Positions 49,894-58,012 of a stretch of DNA of 64,000 nt are shown here, in pieces (the stretch's first letter is position 1; the number at the start of each line of letters is the position of its first letter). Position numbers and translations under genes: made by a program. The notes under the pieces were generated by a model that saw only the letters and a list, made by a program, of their open reading frames with translations, did no database searches and was not told the origin of the DNA. This DNA comes from Thermithiobacillus tepidarius DSM 3134 (lineage in GTDB: Bacteria > Pseudomonadota > Gammaproteobacteria > Acidithiobacillales > Thermithiobacillaceae). The DNA lies in the NCBI RefSeq assembly GCF_000423825.1, contig NZ_AUIS01000009.1, forward strand, positions 1 to 64,000, in the 5' to 3' direction.

Positions 49894-50211
49894 CTACTGC
49901 TGTCCTTCCGCGCGCTTTTCGTCGGGCGTCTTCACGTCCACATCCGGCACCTTGACCGTCTTCTCCTCCGTGCCGACCACGGGCACCTCCACGGTCTTCT
50001 TTTCGGTGCCCACCACCGGCGCCTGGATCTCCTTCTCCTTGGTCTTCACGTCCACGTCCGGCGTCTCGACATCGTATTTGGGCATCTGGCCCTCTTTCAC
50101 ATCCACGTCCACCTTGGGCGCTTCGCCTTCCTGGGTCTTCTTCACGTCGCAGGCGGCCAGCCCCATGGCAAACAACGGAGTCAACGCCAAAACCAGTAGC
50201 TTGGAACGCAT
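49894..50211 (-). CDS. Repetitive lipoprotein
   Basis: A 105-residue protein with a lipoprotein signal (LTPLFAMGLAAC at the lipobox). The mature part is built from repeats: VVGTEKKTVEVP then VVGTEEKTVKVP, and three DVDVK units, making an acidic/basic beta-like string. RBS AGGAGGTAAT. No family recognised. It is convergent with tsdA. Confidence 0.7.
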   Translation of the reverse strand: MRSKLLVLALTPLFAMGLAACDVKKTQEGEAPKVDVDVKEGQMPKYDVETPDVDVKTKEKEIQAPVVGTEKKTVEVPVVGTEEKTVKVPDVDVKTPDEKRAEGQQ

Positions 50212-50563
50212 ATTACCTCCTGGGTATTTAGGATGTTATGGAAGGGGAACTGCAGACTGCCTCCGCTACTCCGGGCGATAGCTGCCAGGGCAACATGCAC
50301 TGACTGCCCGCCCCATTTGCGACGTACCATGCTTACCATAACGCCATGCGCAACGGCGCCAAAGGGACGTAGGTCCTAGCTGCCAGACGGAAGACGGGCC
50401 GAGAACCGCCAAGCCTGGACTGGCGCCCGTATAGTGGATGGTTTGAACCACGATGCGCCCATGGCGGATCAGGAATGCACTGGCACTGGCACCGGCGCAG
50501 ATGCTCCTCGAAAACTTCGCGCACGCTCCGCTGCATGGCGCTCTCCGCCGGGCTGCGCCCGCT
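50212..50563. other. Intergenic stretch, no gene seen
   Basis: About 350 bases between the lipoprotein start and the carboxymuconolactone-decarboxylase-like gene. Short frames here have no RBS or family resemblance, and I see no strong terminator, RNA fold or repeat. It should contain the promoter of the lipoprotein gene. Confidence 0.4.
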
Positions 50564-50896
50564 TCAGGCGTCGGTGCTGCGCCCCTGGAAGACGTCCTCC
50601 GCCCAGCTCAGGGCGGCGGACACGTTGGGAAAGCCCACGGTGCTGGTCAGCAGGATGATGGCGTGGACGATCTCCTCGGCAGTGGCGCCGCTGGCCATGG
50701 CCCGGCGGACGTGGCTGTGCACGGCCCCTTCCGAACGGATCGCCACGGCCGCGGCCAACTGGATCAGGTGGGCGGTCTTCTCGTCGACCGGCCCCTCCTG
50801 CCGCACGGCGTCGCCGAGCGCCTCCAGGGCATTGATGAACCTGCCGTGCTTTTCCTTGGTCAGCAGATAATGTCCCGGCATCCTGTCCTGCATCAT
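50564..50896 (-). CDS. Carboxymuconolactone decarboxylase (AhpD-like) family protein without CxxC
   Basis: A 110-residue all-helical protein starting MMQDRMPGHYLLTKEKHGRF behind GATGGAGGATTT. The family core is clear (KTAHLIQLAAAVAIRSEGAV, HSHVRRAMASGATAEEIVHA, ALSWAEDVF). The place of the AhpD active CxxC reads SEGAVHSH, so both redox Cys are missing although the His remains. It can hardly act as a peroxidase and may have a decarboxylase-like or binding role. Confidence 0.82.
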   Translation of the reverse strand: MMQDRMPGHYLLTKEKHGRFINALEALGDAVRQEGPVDEKTAHLIQLAAAVAIRSEGAVHSHVRRAMASGATAEEIVHAIILLTSTVGFPNVSAALSWAEDVFQGRSTDA

Positions 50897-50993
50897 AAAT
50901 CCTCCATCGGATAGGCCGATTCGTGAACAGACCGTTACAGGAGCTAAGATGCGCCGCGCCGCCGGAAGTTCGACACGGCGGCAGGCCGTTCCG

Positions 50994-52031
50994 TCAGGGC
51001 GCCGGATTGGGATAGCGGGCGTGGATGGCGTCGATGGCCGCCAGGGTTTCCGCATCCAGGGTGACGCGAACGCTGTCCAGATTGGCGGCGAGCTGGTCCA
51101 GGCAGGTGGCGCCGATGATGGTGCTGCTGACGAACCAGCGGCTGCGCACAAAGGACAGGGCCAGGGCGGCGGGAGCCAGGCCGAGCCGCTCCGCCAGCGC
51201 CGCGTAGGCCGCCACCGCTTCGTCCACGTTGGGCTTGCGGTAGCGGCCGCCGAACTCGGGAAAGCAGGTCAGGCGCGCGCTGGCGGGCGGCTCGCGCAGG
51301 TACTTGCCCGACAGCAGCCCGAAGGCCAACGGGCTGTAGGCCAGGAGACCCAGGCCCTCGTGACGGCAGGTCTCCGCCAGGCCGCTCTCGAAGCTGCGGT
51401 TGATCAGGTTGTAGGCGTTCTGGATCGAGATCACTCGCGGCAGGTCCATCTGCTCGGCTACCTTGACGAACGCGGACACGCCCCACGGGGTTTCATTGCT
51501 GAGGCCGACATAGCGGATTTTGCCGGCCCGGATGAGATCCGCCATAGTCTCGAGCTGCTCCTGGATCGGCGTGCAGGGCCGCTCCAGGGCCGCATCATAA
51601 GCACTCTGGCCGAACATGGGCACGTAGCGGTCCGGCCAGTGGATCTGGTAGAGGTCGATATAGTCGGTGCCCAAGCGCCGCAGGCTGCCGTGCACGGCCT
51701 CCTCGATGTTGCGCCGGTCCACCGCGCGCGGCCCGCCGCGGATCCAGTCGAAGCCGCGCGCCGGACCGGTCACCTTGCTGGCGATGATCAAGCGGTCGCG
51801 CGGTTGGCCCTTGAGCCAGTCGCCCACGTACTCCTCCGTCCGCCCCTGGGTCTCCGGGCGCCCCGGCACCGGGTACATTTCCGCGGCATCGATGAAGTTG
51901 ACCCCCTGGGCCACGGCATGATCGAGCTGCCGGCGGGCCTCGTCGAGGCTGTTCTGCTCGCCGAAGGTCATGGTGCCCAGGCCGATTTCCGAAACGGCCA
52001 GGTCGCTGCTCCCAAGCTTGCGATATTGCAT
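50994..52031 (-). CDS. Aldo/keto reductase, Tas type
   Basis: A 345-residue TIM-barrel reductase. The catalytic set is visible: Asp and Tyr in FIDAAEMYPVPGRPET, Lys in IIASKVTGPARGFD, His in DLYQIHWPDRYVP. The family pattern GKIRYVGLSNETPWGV and the NADPH-binding end STIIGATCLDQLAANL are present. Close to E. coli Tas in motif spelling. It reduces carbonyls in the cytosol with NADPH; substrate unknown. Confidence 0.9.
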   Translation of the reverse strand: MQYRKLGSSDLAVSEIGLGTMTFGEQNSLDEARRQLDHAVAQGVNFIDAAEMYPVPGRPETQGRTEEYVGDWLKGQPRDRLIIASKVTGPARGFDWIRGGPRAVDRRNIEEAVHGSLRRLGTDYIDLYQIHWPDRYVPMFGQSAYDAALERPCTPIQEQLETMADLIRAGKIRYVGLSNETPWGVSAFVKVAEQMDLPRVISIQNAYNLINRSFESGLAETCRHEGLGLLAYSPLAFGLLSGKYLREPPASARLTCFPEFGGRYRKPNVDEAVAAYAALAERLGLAPAALALSFVRSRWFVSSTIIGATCLDQLAANLDSVRVTLDAETLAAIDAIHARYPNPAP

Positions 52032-52073
52032 ACTGTTTTCTCGGTCCAGATTTCTTGGGGAAAGAGTTTTCGT

Positions 52074-52412
52074 CTAACGATGCGCGAATTCGAAGCGGGC
52101 GGCGTCCAGCGCCAGATCGGCGGCCTGGCGCGAGGAGCCGGCGACGAAATCCTGCACGTAGTGGCGCGAGTAGCCCGGCTTGCGCGTCATCAGCGCTTGC
52201 AGGCGCTCCTCATAGTAGCGGCAATTGTCGTCCGCGGTCATCGCCAGCTGCACGATGTTTTGCGCGCGCGGCGCGAAGCGCCGGGTCTCCGCGACGACGC
52301 AGGCGTGCCAGGCCCTGACCACGCTTTGGGGATCCTCGGACGCTTGCGGCGGCGTCCTCGCGCAAGCGCCGCAGAACAGGCACAGCAGCGGCAGCGTGAT
52401 CCATGCGCGCAT
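52074..52412 (-). CDS. Small lipoprotein, unknown
   Basis: A 112-residue protein with a lipobox-type signal (ITLPLLCLFCGAC). The mature part is helical (SVVRAWHACVVAETRRFAP, DNCRYYEERLQALMTRKPG) with two further Cys that could pair. No family recognised. It lies between the aldo/keto reductase and the universal stress gene on the same strand. Confidence 0.65.
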   Translation of the reverse strand: MRAWITLPLLCLFCGACARTPPQASEDPQSVVRAWHACVVAETRRFAPRAQNIVQLAMTADDNCRYYEERLQALMTRKPGYSRHYVQDFVAGSSRQAADLALDAARFEFAHR

Positions 52413-52438
52413 GGCGGCCCTTCCCTTTTGCTCCCTCG

Positions 52439-52855
52439 TCATGGCACGGCGCGCACCGCCAGCACGTCGCAGGGGGCGCTGTGCAGCACCGCATTGGCCG
52501 TGGAGCCCAGCAGCAGGGCGTGGCCGCGCTGGCCGTGGGAGCCCAGCACGATGAGATCCATCTGCTGCTCCTGAGCCACGCGCAGGATCTCCGTGCGGGG
52601 GGACCCCCACTCCACCAGCATGCGGGCCTCCTGCAGGCCGAGGCGCTCGGCGAAGCGGGTCAGCGCTTCCTGGGCACGATTGGTCAGAAAAGCGCTGCTC
52701 TCCGCGCCCCGCAGCTGCGCCGTCAACTCCTCGATGACGTGGATCAGGCTCAGATGCGCGCCGTAGCGCCGGGTCAGGTCGAGTGCACGCTGGGCGGCGG
52801 CCTCGCTGTGGGGGGAGAAATCCGTGGCCAGCAAGACGTGGCGATAGTCCCGCAT
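52439..52855 (-). CDS. Universal stress protein, UspA family
   Basis: A 138-residue protein: RHVLLATDFSPHSEAAAQRA at the N terminus, and the ATP-binding end LIVLGSHGQRGHALLLGSTA then NAVLHSAPCDVLAV, close to the Gx2Gx9G(S/T) pattern. It is the ATP-binding type of Usp. It acts as a cytosolic stress protein of unknown partner. Stress-type neighbours are the Pmp3 and AKR genes. Confidence 0.9.
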   Translation of the reverse strand: MRDYRHVLLATDFSPHSEAAAQRALDLTRRYGAHLSLIHVIEELTAQLRGAESSAFLTNRAQEALTRFAERLGLQEARMLVEWGSPRTEILRVAQEQQMDLIVLGSHGQRGHALLLGSTANAVLHSAPCDVLAVRAVP

Positions 52856-52991
52856 GGATGGCTCCTGTGCAGTAGTCTTCTTGCAAATGGGTCGAGGGAT
52901 ACTTGCAGTATAGGCGCGCGCACGGCGCCATGTTATCCCCAGAAGGGCCCGCCCGGGCGCCGCGCCATGCCGGACGCGCGGGAAACGGCCG

Positions 52992-53600
52992 CTAGCCCGG
53001 CATCAGGCGCAGCAGCGCTGCGTACAGGTCGCGAAAGTACGCGGCCTGCCGGGCGGCGGGCAGCGTCGAGATCCGGTTCGCCGCCGCGTAGTAGATGCCG
53101 GGCAGTTCCGCCGCCGCCAGGCTTTCGCCGACCTGGCGCGGCGTGACCGGCGACCGCTCCCAGCTCCGCGCCCCCAGCACCCGGTCGAAGACGCCGCGCG
53201 TCAGCGCCGTGCTGTAGAGGGCCGCAGCTGTGGTCTCCACGCCGGCATAGGCGTTCATGGCGTCGAGCTGGGCGTAGGCGGCGCACCAGAAGCGGATGCG
53301 CTGGAAAGTTCGCTGCGCATTCGGTTCCTGCATCTGCCCGGCCACGCGCGCCAGCAGCGCCTCCTGGCCCGCCGGCCCGAGCCGGCGAGCGATCTCGGGC
53401 GGCAACAGCGTGCCCCAGTCGCCCGGCCCGGCCACGGCGTGAAAGGCCGGCTGGGTGTCCGGCAGGGCGTAGAGGGCACCGTACAAGGCCGCCCCGCACT
53501 GCGCCGCCAAGCTGTCCAGCAGCTCCCGCCCGGGATCATGATGGGCGCGGGCGCCGACGGCGAAGAACAGAAGCCAGCACAGCGCCCAAACGCGAACCAT
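52992..53600 (-). CDS. Hypothetical secreted protein
   Basis: A 202-residue protein with a signal peptide (VRVWALCWLLFFAVGARA) followed by HHDPGREL and a helical body with two Cys (AAQCGAALYGALYALP; RIRFWCAAYAQLDAMNAY). The ending SLAAAELPGIYYAAANRIST and FRDLYAALLRLMPG is helical too. No family recognised. The ATG at 53600 is preferred because it starts the signal peptide. Confidence 0.62.
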   Translation of the reverse strand: MVRVWALCWLLFFAVGARAHHDPGRELLDSLAAQCGAALYGALYALPDTQPAFHAVAGPGDWGTLLPPEIARRLGPAGQEALLARVAGQMQEPNAQRTFQRIRFWCAAYAQLDAMNAYAGVETTAAALYSTALTRGVFDRVLGARSWERSPVTPRQVGESLAAAELPGIYYAAANRISTLPAARQAAYFRDLYAALLRLMPG

Positions 53601-53619
53601 CCCGCCGGCCACGCGAGTC

Positions 53620-53778
53620 CTAGCGCCGGGCGATGATCCAGATGGCATGCACCAGACCCGGGATGTAGCCGAGCAGGGTCAGCAGGACGTTCAGCCAGAA
53701 CTGGCCGCCCAGGCCGACCTGCAGAAAGACGCCCAGCGGCGGGATGAGCACTGAAAGCAGAATGCGGAGCAGATCCAT
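53620..53778 (-). CDS. Pmp3/YqaE (UPF0057) membrane protein
   Basis: A 52-residue protein with two membrane helices (LLRILLSVLIPPLGVFLQVG; FWLNVLLTLLGYIPGLVHAI) in the exact family pattern, ending WIIARR. The family is linked to membrane potential and salt stress. The ATG follows AGAAGGAGAACAGCAA. Confidence 0.9.
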   Translation of the reverse strand: MDLLRILLSVLIPPLGVFLQVGLGGQFWLNVLLTLLGYIPGLVHAIWIIARR

Positions 53779-53835
53779 TTGCTGTTCTCCTTCTGAGGAA
53801 TCCATCCAGCTTGCCTGTCGATGAAAGCTCTCTTG

Positions 53836-55116
53836 CTAGGAGGGCCGCGTGGCGGTCAAAATTCCCGTCTCCCCCTCCGAACGGCCGATGATCACCGCGC
53901 CGCAGCTGTCGCTGAAGACGTTGACGGCGGTGCGGCACATGTCCAGGATGCGGTCCACCGCCAGGATGAGGCCGATGCCTTCGGCCGGCAGCCCCACCGC
54001 GCCCAGGATGATGACGATGGCGACCAAGCTCGCCGCCGGGATGCCGGCCACGCCGATGGAGGTGAGCAGGGCCAGCAGCACCACGGTGAACTGCATGCCC
54101 AGGCTGAGCTCGACACCATAAGCCTGGGCGATGAAAAGCACCGCCACGCACTCATAGAGCGCGGTGCCGTCCATGTTCACCGTGGCGCCCAGCGGCAGGA
54201 CGAAGCTGCTCACCCGGTTGGACACGCCGGCGTTCTTCTCCAGGCACTCCATGGTGAGCGGCAGGGTCGCCGAGGACGACGCCGTGGAAAAGGCGGTCAA
54301 CAGGGCCGGCGCCATGGCCTGGTAGTGGCGCAACGGATCGACCCGGCCCAGCAGGCGCAGCAGCAAAGGCAGCACCAGAAAAAAGTGGACGGCGAGCCCC
54401 AGCAGCACGGTCAGCAGAAAGAGCAGCAAAGGCTGCAGCGCGGCCAGCCCGGTGCCGGCGGCGACCTTGGCCACCAGGGCGAAGACGCCGACGGGCGCGA
54501 AGCGCATCACCCAGTCGGTCATCCGCATCATGACCTCGAACACGCCCTGCCAGAATGCCAGCAGGACTTCACCGCCGCGGCCCTGCACCTGAGTGAGAAA
54601 GTAGCCGAAGAGCAGACTGAAAAAGATCAGCCCGAGCATCTCGCCCCGGGCCGCGGCCTCCACCACGTTGGTGGGCACCATGCGCAGGAAGATCCCCAGC
54701 AGATCCGCGCTTCCCCGCCCCTGCACCGCCTCGGCGACCGAAGCCGTTTCGGCGTCCAGACCGATCAGCTGCCGCGCCGGCTGGCCATCGACGATGCCCG
54801 GTGCAATCAGGTTGGCCATACCCAGCCCCACCAGCACCGCCAGCAGCGTGGTGCTCAGATAGTAGAGCAGGGTCTTGCCGCCCAGCCGGCCGAGGGAGGC
54901 ACCGGAGCCGATGGAGGCGACGCCGGTGATCAGCGAGGCGACGATGAGCGGCACCACCAGCATCTTCAGCGCGTTCAGGAACAGCGTGCCGACGAAGTCG
55001 TAGATGGCGTAGGCGCTCACGCCCATCAGCGTGGCATCCGGGCCCGTCCAGGAACCCACGGCCACGGCGAGGGCCAGGGCGATGAGAATCTGCCAGTGCA
55101 GCTTTATTTTTGTCAT
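53836..55116 (-). CDS. Dicarboxylate/amino acid:cation symporter (DAACS)
   Basis: A 426-residue membrane transporter of the GltP/DctA family. Signatures are LFLNALKMLVVPLIVASLIT in TM2-3, the serine-rich loop AFSTASSSATLPLTMECLEK in HP1, GATVNMDGTALYECVAVLFI in TM7 and SIGVAGIPAASLVAIVIIL in HP2. It takes up glutamate/aspartate or C4-dicarboxylates with H+ or Na+. Start MTKIKLHWQ. Upstream (minus strand) TATACA near 55170 may be a -10. Confidence 0.9.
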   Translation of the reverse strand: MTKIKLHWQILIALALAVAVGSWTGPDATLMGVSAYAIYDFVGTLFLNALKMLVVPLIVASLITGVASIGSGASLGRLGGKTLLYYLSTTLLAVLVGLGMANLIAPGIVDGQPARQLIGLDAETASVAEAVQGRGSADLLGIFLRMVPTNVVEAAARGEMLGLIFFSLLFGYFLTQVQGRGGEVLLAFWQGVFEVMMRMTDWVMRFAPVGVFALVAKVAAGTGLAALQPLLLFLLTVLLGLAVHFFLVLPLLLRLLGRVDPLRHYQAMAPALLTAFSTASSSATLPLTMECLEKNAGVSNRVSSFVLPLGATVNMDGTALYECVAVLFIAQAYGVELSLGMQFTVVLLALLTSIGVAGIPAASLVAIVIILGAVGLPAEGIGLILAVDRILDMCRTAVNVFSDSCGAVIIGRSEGETGILTATRPS

Positions 55117-55258
55117 GGCGCGTGAAATCCGGGCGATCGGCGGCTTGCATCTCGGCGTGTCGGGCTCTGTATAAACCGCCTGGCCCGTCAAGTGCAAGTC
55201 GGGATGGCACGGCAGCCGGCGTCGCGGCCGCATGGATCCCGACTGGCCAGCGCGCGAG

Positions 55259-55776
55259 TCAGCCCTTGAAACGCCGCACCACGGCGTTCAGCTCCATCGC
55301 CATGCGCAGCAGTCCGTCGCTGGCCGCCGCCATGCACTGCCCCCGACTGAAGTTGCTTTCCGCCACCACATTGATGTTGCTGATGTTGCGGCTGACCTCT
55401 GCGGCGACTGCGGATTGTTCCTCCACGGCGGCGGCGATGTGGCCGTTCATGTCGTTGATCCGGGCCACACCCTGCACAGCGAGGCACTGGCCTTGGCCGC
55501 GTGCGTGACGCTCTCCTGTGCCTGAGCGCGTACCCCCAGCCAGAATTGTCCCCGCTTCAGGGTATCCCACAGATCGGCGAACGCCTCGGGCGGCATGTCC
55601 GGATGGCGGACCAGATTGTGGCTCTTGTGCAGCAGCTCATCGGCGCTGAAGCCGCTGACGTCGATGAAGTCCTGGTTGGCGTAGGTGATGCAGCCCTTGA
55701 GGTCGGTGGTGGAGATCAGCTGGACGTGTTCGGGATAGCTCTGCTCGTGCCGGGTCACCGACAGGTTGACCTTCAT
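55259..55776 (-). pseudogene. PAS-type chemoreceptor (Aer-like) with large internal deletion
   Basis: The 5' part (MKVNLSVTRHEQSYPEHVQL, TYANQDFIDVSGFSADELLH, VRHPDMPPEAFADLWDTLK) is the N-terminal PAS domain of energy-taxis receptors. After about 100 residues it runs into AQESVTHAAKASASL, then in the next frame VARINDMNGHIAAAVEEQSA and NISNINVVAES, which belong to the C-terminal half of the signalling hairpin. The membrane, HAMP and most of the signalling region (several hundred codons) are missing and a frame change is present. It cannot work as a receptor. Confidence 0.8.
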
Positions 55777-56001
55777 TGACATCCCCCCTTTGCATTCTGC
55801 TTTAGCGTTGTTATGGAACCTTGAAGGCGCTCGGTTTTTCACTATGCGGAAAAGACAAGGCCACAATACGGTCAGCAGAATGCTTTCCCTATCCCACCAA
55901 GGTCCGATGGCGGAGGGGCGGGCAGGATTGCGGGGTCAGCAGGAGGGAGACAGAAGCAGGTCGGCAGCCGCGCGACAGCGTTGCCAAATGCCGGCTGTAA
56001 G

Positions 56002-56760
56002 CTACAGCTGCACGCGCAGGCCGTCGTAAGCCAGCTGCACGCCGGACGGCAGCCGGGAGTTCAGGTCGTCGTAGTCGATTTCGTGGGTCATGTGGGTGAA
56101 GTAGGTCCGCTCGGCACCGATGCGCTCGGCCAGCGCGAGCGCTTCTTCCACGTTCAGATGGGTCGGGTGCTCCCGGTAGCGCAGGCAGTCCAGGATCAGC
56201 ACCTCCAGGCCGCGCAGCAGGTCCAGGGAGCTGTCGGGCAGGGTCTTGAGATCGGTCAGATAGGCCACATCGTTGAGGCGATAGGCGAAAATGGGCAGCT
56301 TGCCGTGCATGACCGGGACCGGGATGACCCGCAGTGCGTCCCAGGCAAGGGGCCCGTCGAGGACGTGGCCGGACAGGGAGGGCTTGCTCCAGCTTGGATC
56401 CGGCGGGGTGAAGCAGTAGGAGAAGCGTTCCTGCACGTTGGCCATGGTGTAGCGATCGCCGTAGCACGGGATGACCTGCCGCTGCAGGTAGTTGAAGCTG
56501 CGCAGGTCGTCGATGCCGTTGACGTGATCGGCGTGCATGTGGGTCAGCAGGACCGCATCCAGGTGCCGGATGTCCTCGCGCAGCATCTGGCTGCGCATGT
56601 CCGGGCCGGGATCGATCAGGATGTGCCGGCCGCCCGCGCGCACCAGGATGCTGGCGCGGCTGCGGCGGTTGCGCGGGTCCGTGCTGGTGCACACCGGGCA
56701 GTCGCAGCCGATGGCCGGCGTGCCCATGCTCGATCCGGTGCCCAAAAAGATGATGTCCAC
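56002..56760 (-). CDS. MBL-fold metal hydrolase (PhnP-like)
   Basis: A 252-residue protein starting MDIIFLGTGSSMGTPAIGCD with the small Cys pair CDCPVC. The metal motif is LTHMHADHVNGIDDLR, later PVMHGKLPIFAYR, AYLTDLKTLP and THMTHEIDYDDLNSRL. The layout is that of PhnP-type cyclic phosphodiesterases and RNase Z relatives. Likely a phosphodiesterase; substrate unknown. GTG start behind AAGAGGACATC, 15 bases after tatD. Confidence 0.87.
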   Translation of the reverse strand: MDIIFLGTGSSMGTPAIGCDCPVCTSTDPRNRRSRASILVRAGGRHILIDPGPDMRSQMLREDIRHLDAVLLTHMHADHVNGIDDLRSFNYLQRQVIPCYGDRYTMANVQERFSYCFTPPDPSWSKPSLSGHVLDGPLAWDALRVIPVPVMHGKLPIFAYRLNDVAYLTDLKTLPDSSLDLLRGLEVLILDCLRYREHPTHLNVEEALALAERIGAERTYFTHMTHEIDYDDLNSRLPSGVQLAYDGLRVQL

Positions 56761-56775
56761 GATGTCCTCTTCCCG

Positions 56776-57573
56776 TCAGTCTGCCTGCTGGGTCGGGATT
56801 TTAAACAGTTCCAGGAAATTTTGCGTGGTCCGTTCCGCCACCTCTTCCACGGCAATGCCGCGCAGTTCGGCGATCTTGCGGGCCACTTCCAGCACGTAGG
56901 CGGGCTGATTGACCTTGCCCCGGTAGGGCACCGGCGCCAGGAACGGTGAATCGGTCTCGATCAGCATGCGCTCCAAGGGCACCCGCCGCGCCACCTCCTG
57001 CAGCTCCAAAGCATTCTTGAAAGTGACGATGCCCGAGAAGGAGATGTAAAAATCCATGTCCAGGGCCGCCTCGGCCACCGCCCAGCTCTCCGCGAAGCAG
57101 TGCATGACGCCGCCCGCCTGCCCGGCCTCCTCCTCGGCCATGACGGCCAGGGTGTCCGCCGCCGCGGCGCGGGTGTGGATGATGAGCGGCTTGCCGATCC
57201 GCCGTGCCGCGCGGATATGGGTGCGGAAACGCTGCTGCTGCCCCGCCGCCGCCTCGACCGGCGTGCGGTAGTAATCCAGCCCCGTTTCGCCGATGGCCAC
57301 CACCTTGGGTCGTTGCGCCATGGCCACCAGCCGCTCCACGTCGGGTTCGGTGGCCGGATCGTGGGCCTCGTTCGGGTGCACGCCCACGGAGGCGTAGATG
57401 TGCAGATCATCGGCGGCCACCCGCAGCACCCGCTCCCAGTGCGCAACGTCCACGCTGACGTCCAGCAGGTAGCGCACGCCGACGGCGCGGGCCGCGGCGA
57501 TGACGCCCGCGCGGCCCTCGGCATAGTCGTCGAAATCGATGTGACAGTGTGAATCAGCGAGAATCATGGACAT
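56776..57573 (-). CDS. tatD: TatD family metal-dependent DNase
   Basis: A 265-residue TIM-barrel nuclease: LADSHCHIDFDDYAEG, ASVGVHPNEAHD, IGETGLDYYR, IIHTRAAAADTLAVM, GGVMHCFAESWAVAEAAL, FYISFSGIVTFKNALELQEV and ETDSPFLAPVPYRGKVNQPA. All metal ligands are in place. It has 3'-5' DNase activity and sometimes removes D-amino acids from tRNA. In this position, after pilZ, it is usual in Gammaproteobacteria. The exact start (57573 or 57567) is uncertain. Confidence 0.9.
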   Translation of the reverse strand: MSMILADSHCHIDFDDYAEGRAGVIAAARAVGVRYLLDVSVDVAHWERVLRVAADDLHIYASVGVHPNEAHDPATEPDVERLVAMAQRPKVVAIGETGLDYYRTPVEAAAGQQQRFRTHIRAARRIGKPLIIHTRAAAADTLAVMAEEEAGQAGGVMHCFAESWAVAEAALDMDFYISFSGIVTFKNALELQEVARRVPLERMLIETDSPFLAPVPYRGKVNQPAYVLEVARKIAELRGIAVEEVAERTTQNFLELFKIPTQQAD

Positions 57574-57620
57574 TGGATGCGTGAGACGGGGCCCGGCCGC
57601 TGGCCGGGCCGTGGGCAATC

Positions 57621-57977
57621 TTAAAAGGTGCAGGTGAGGCGATCGGCGGTGGGCGCCGTCAGGAGCAGGTTCTGGATGCGGACCGTCAGGCTGCTCTGAT
57701 CGCCGGTGAACTGGATGCCGACACCCGCCGGCCGACCGTCGCGGCTGCCCTCGGGCGTGATCCACACCACCTTGCCGGCCACCGGCACGCGCGGCCCGTC
57801 ATCCGGCAGGGTGAGCAGAATGAAGAGCTCGTCACCCAGCGCATAGGGGCGGCTGGTCTCGATGAAGATGCCGCCGCCCTTGATCTGCGGCATGAAATGC
57901 TCGTACAGGCTCAAGGCATCCTTGAACTGGACGGAAATGACGGCGGATTTGGCCGCCGCGGGGTTTTTCGGATCCAT
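57621..57977 (-). CDS. PilZ domain protein
   Basis: A 118-residue protein, the single-domain PilZ type found after holB. The core is present (GGIFIETSRPYALGDELFIL, PVAGKVVWITPEG, PAGVGIQFTGD). The N-terminal RxxxR c-di-GMP motif of other PilZ proteins is absent. In Pseudomonas and Xanthomonas the protein in this place is needed for type IV pilus function through PilB/FimX contact rather than c-di-GMP binding. Start MDPKNPAAAKSA. Confidence 0.87.
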   Translation of the reverse strand: MDPKNPAAAKSAVISVQFKDALSLYEHFMPQIKGGGIFIETSRPYALGDELFILLTLPDDGPRVPVAGKVVWITPEGSRDGRPAGVGIQFTGDQSSLTVRIQNLLLTAPTADRLTCTF

Positions 57978-58012
57978 GCGTTAACCCTCTTCGTTGTGCC
58001 GCAAGACGCCGC

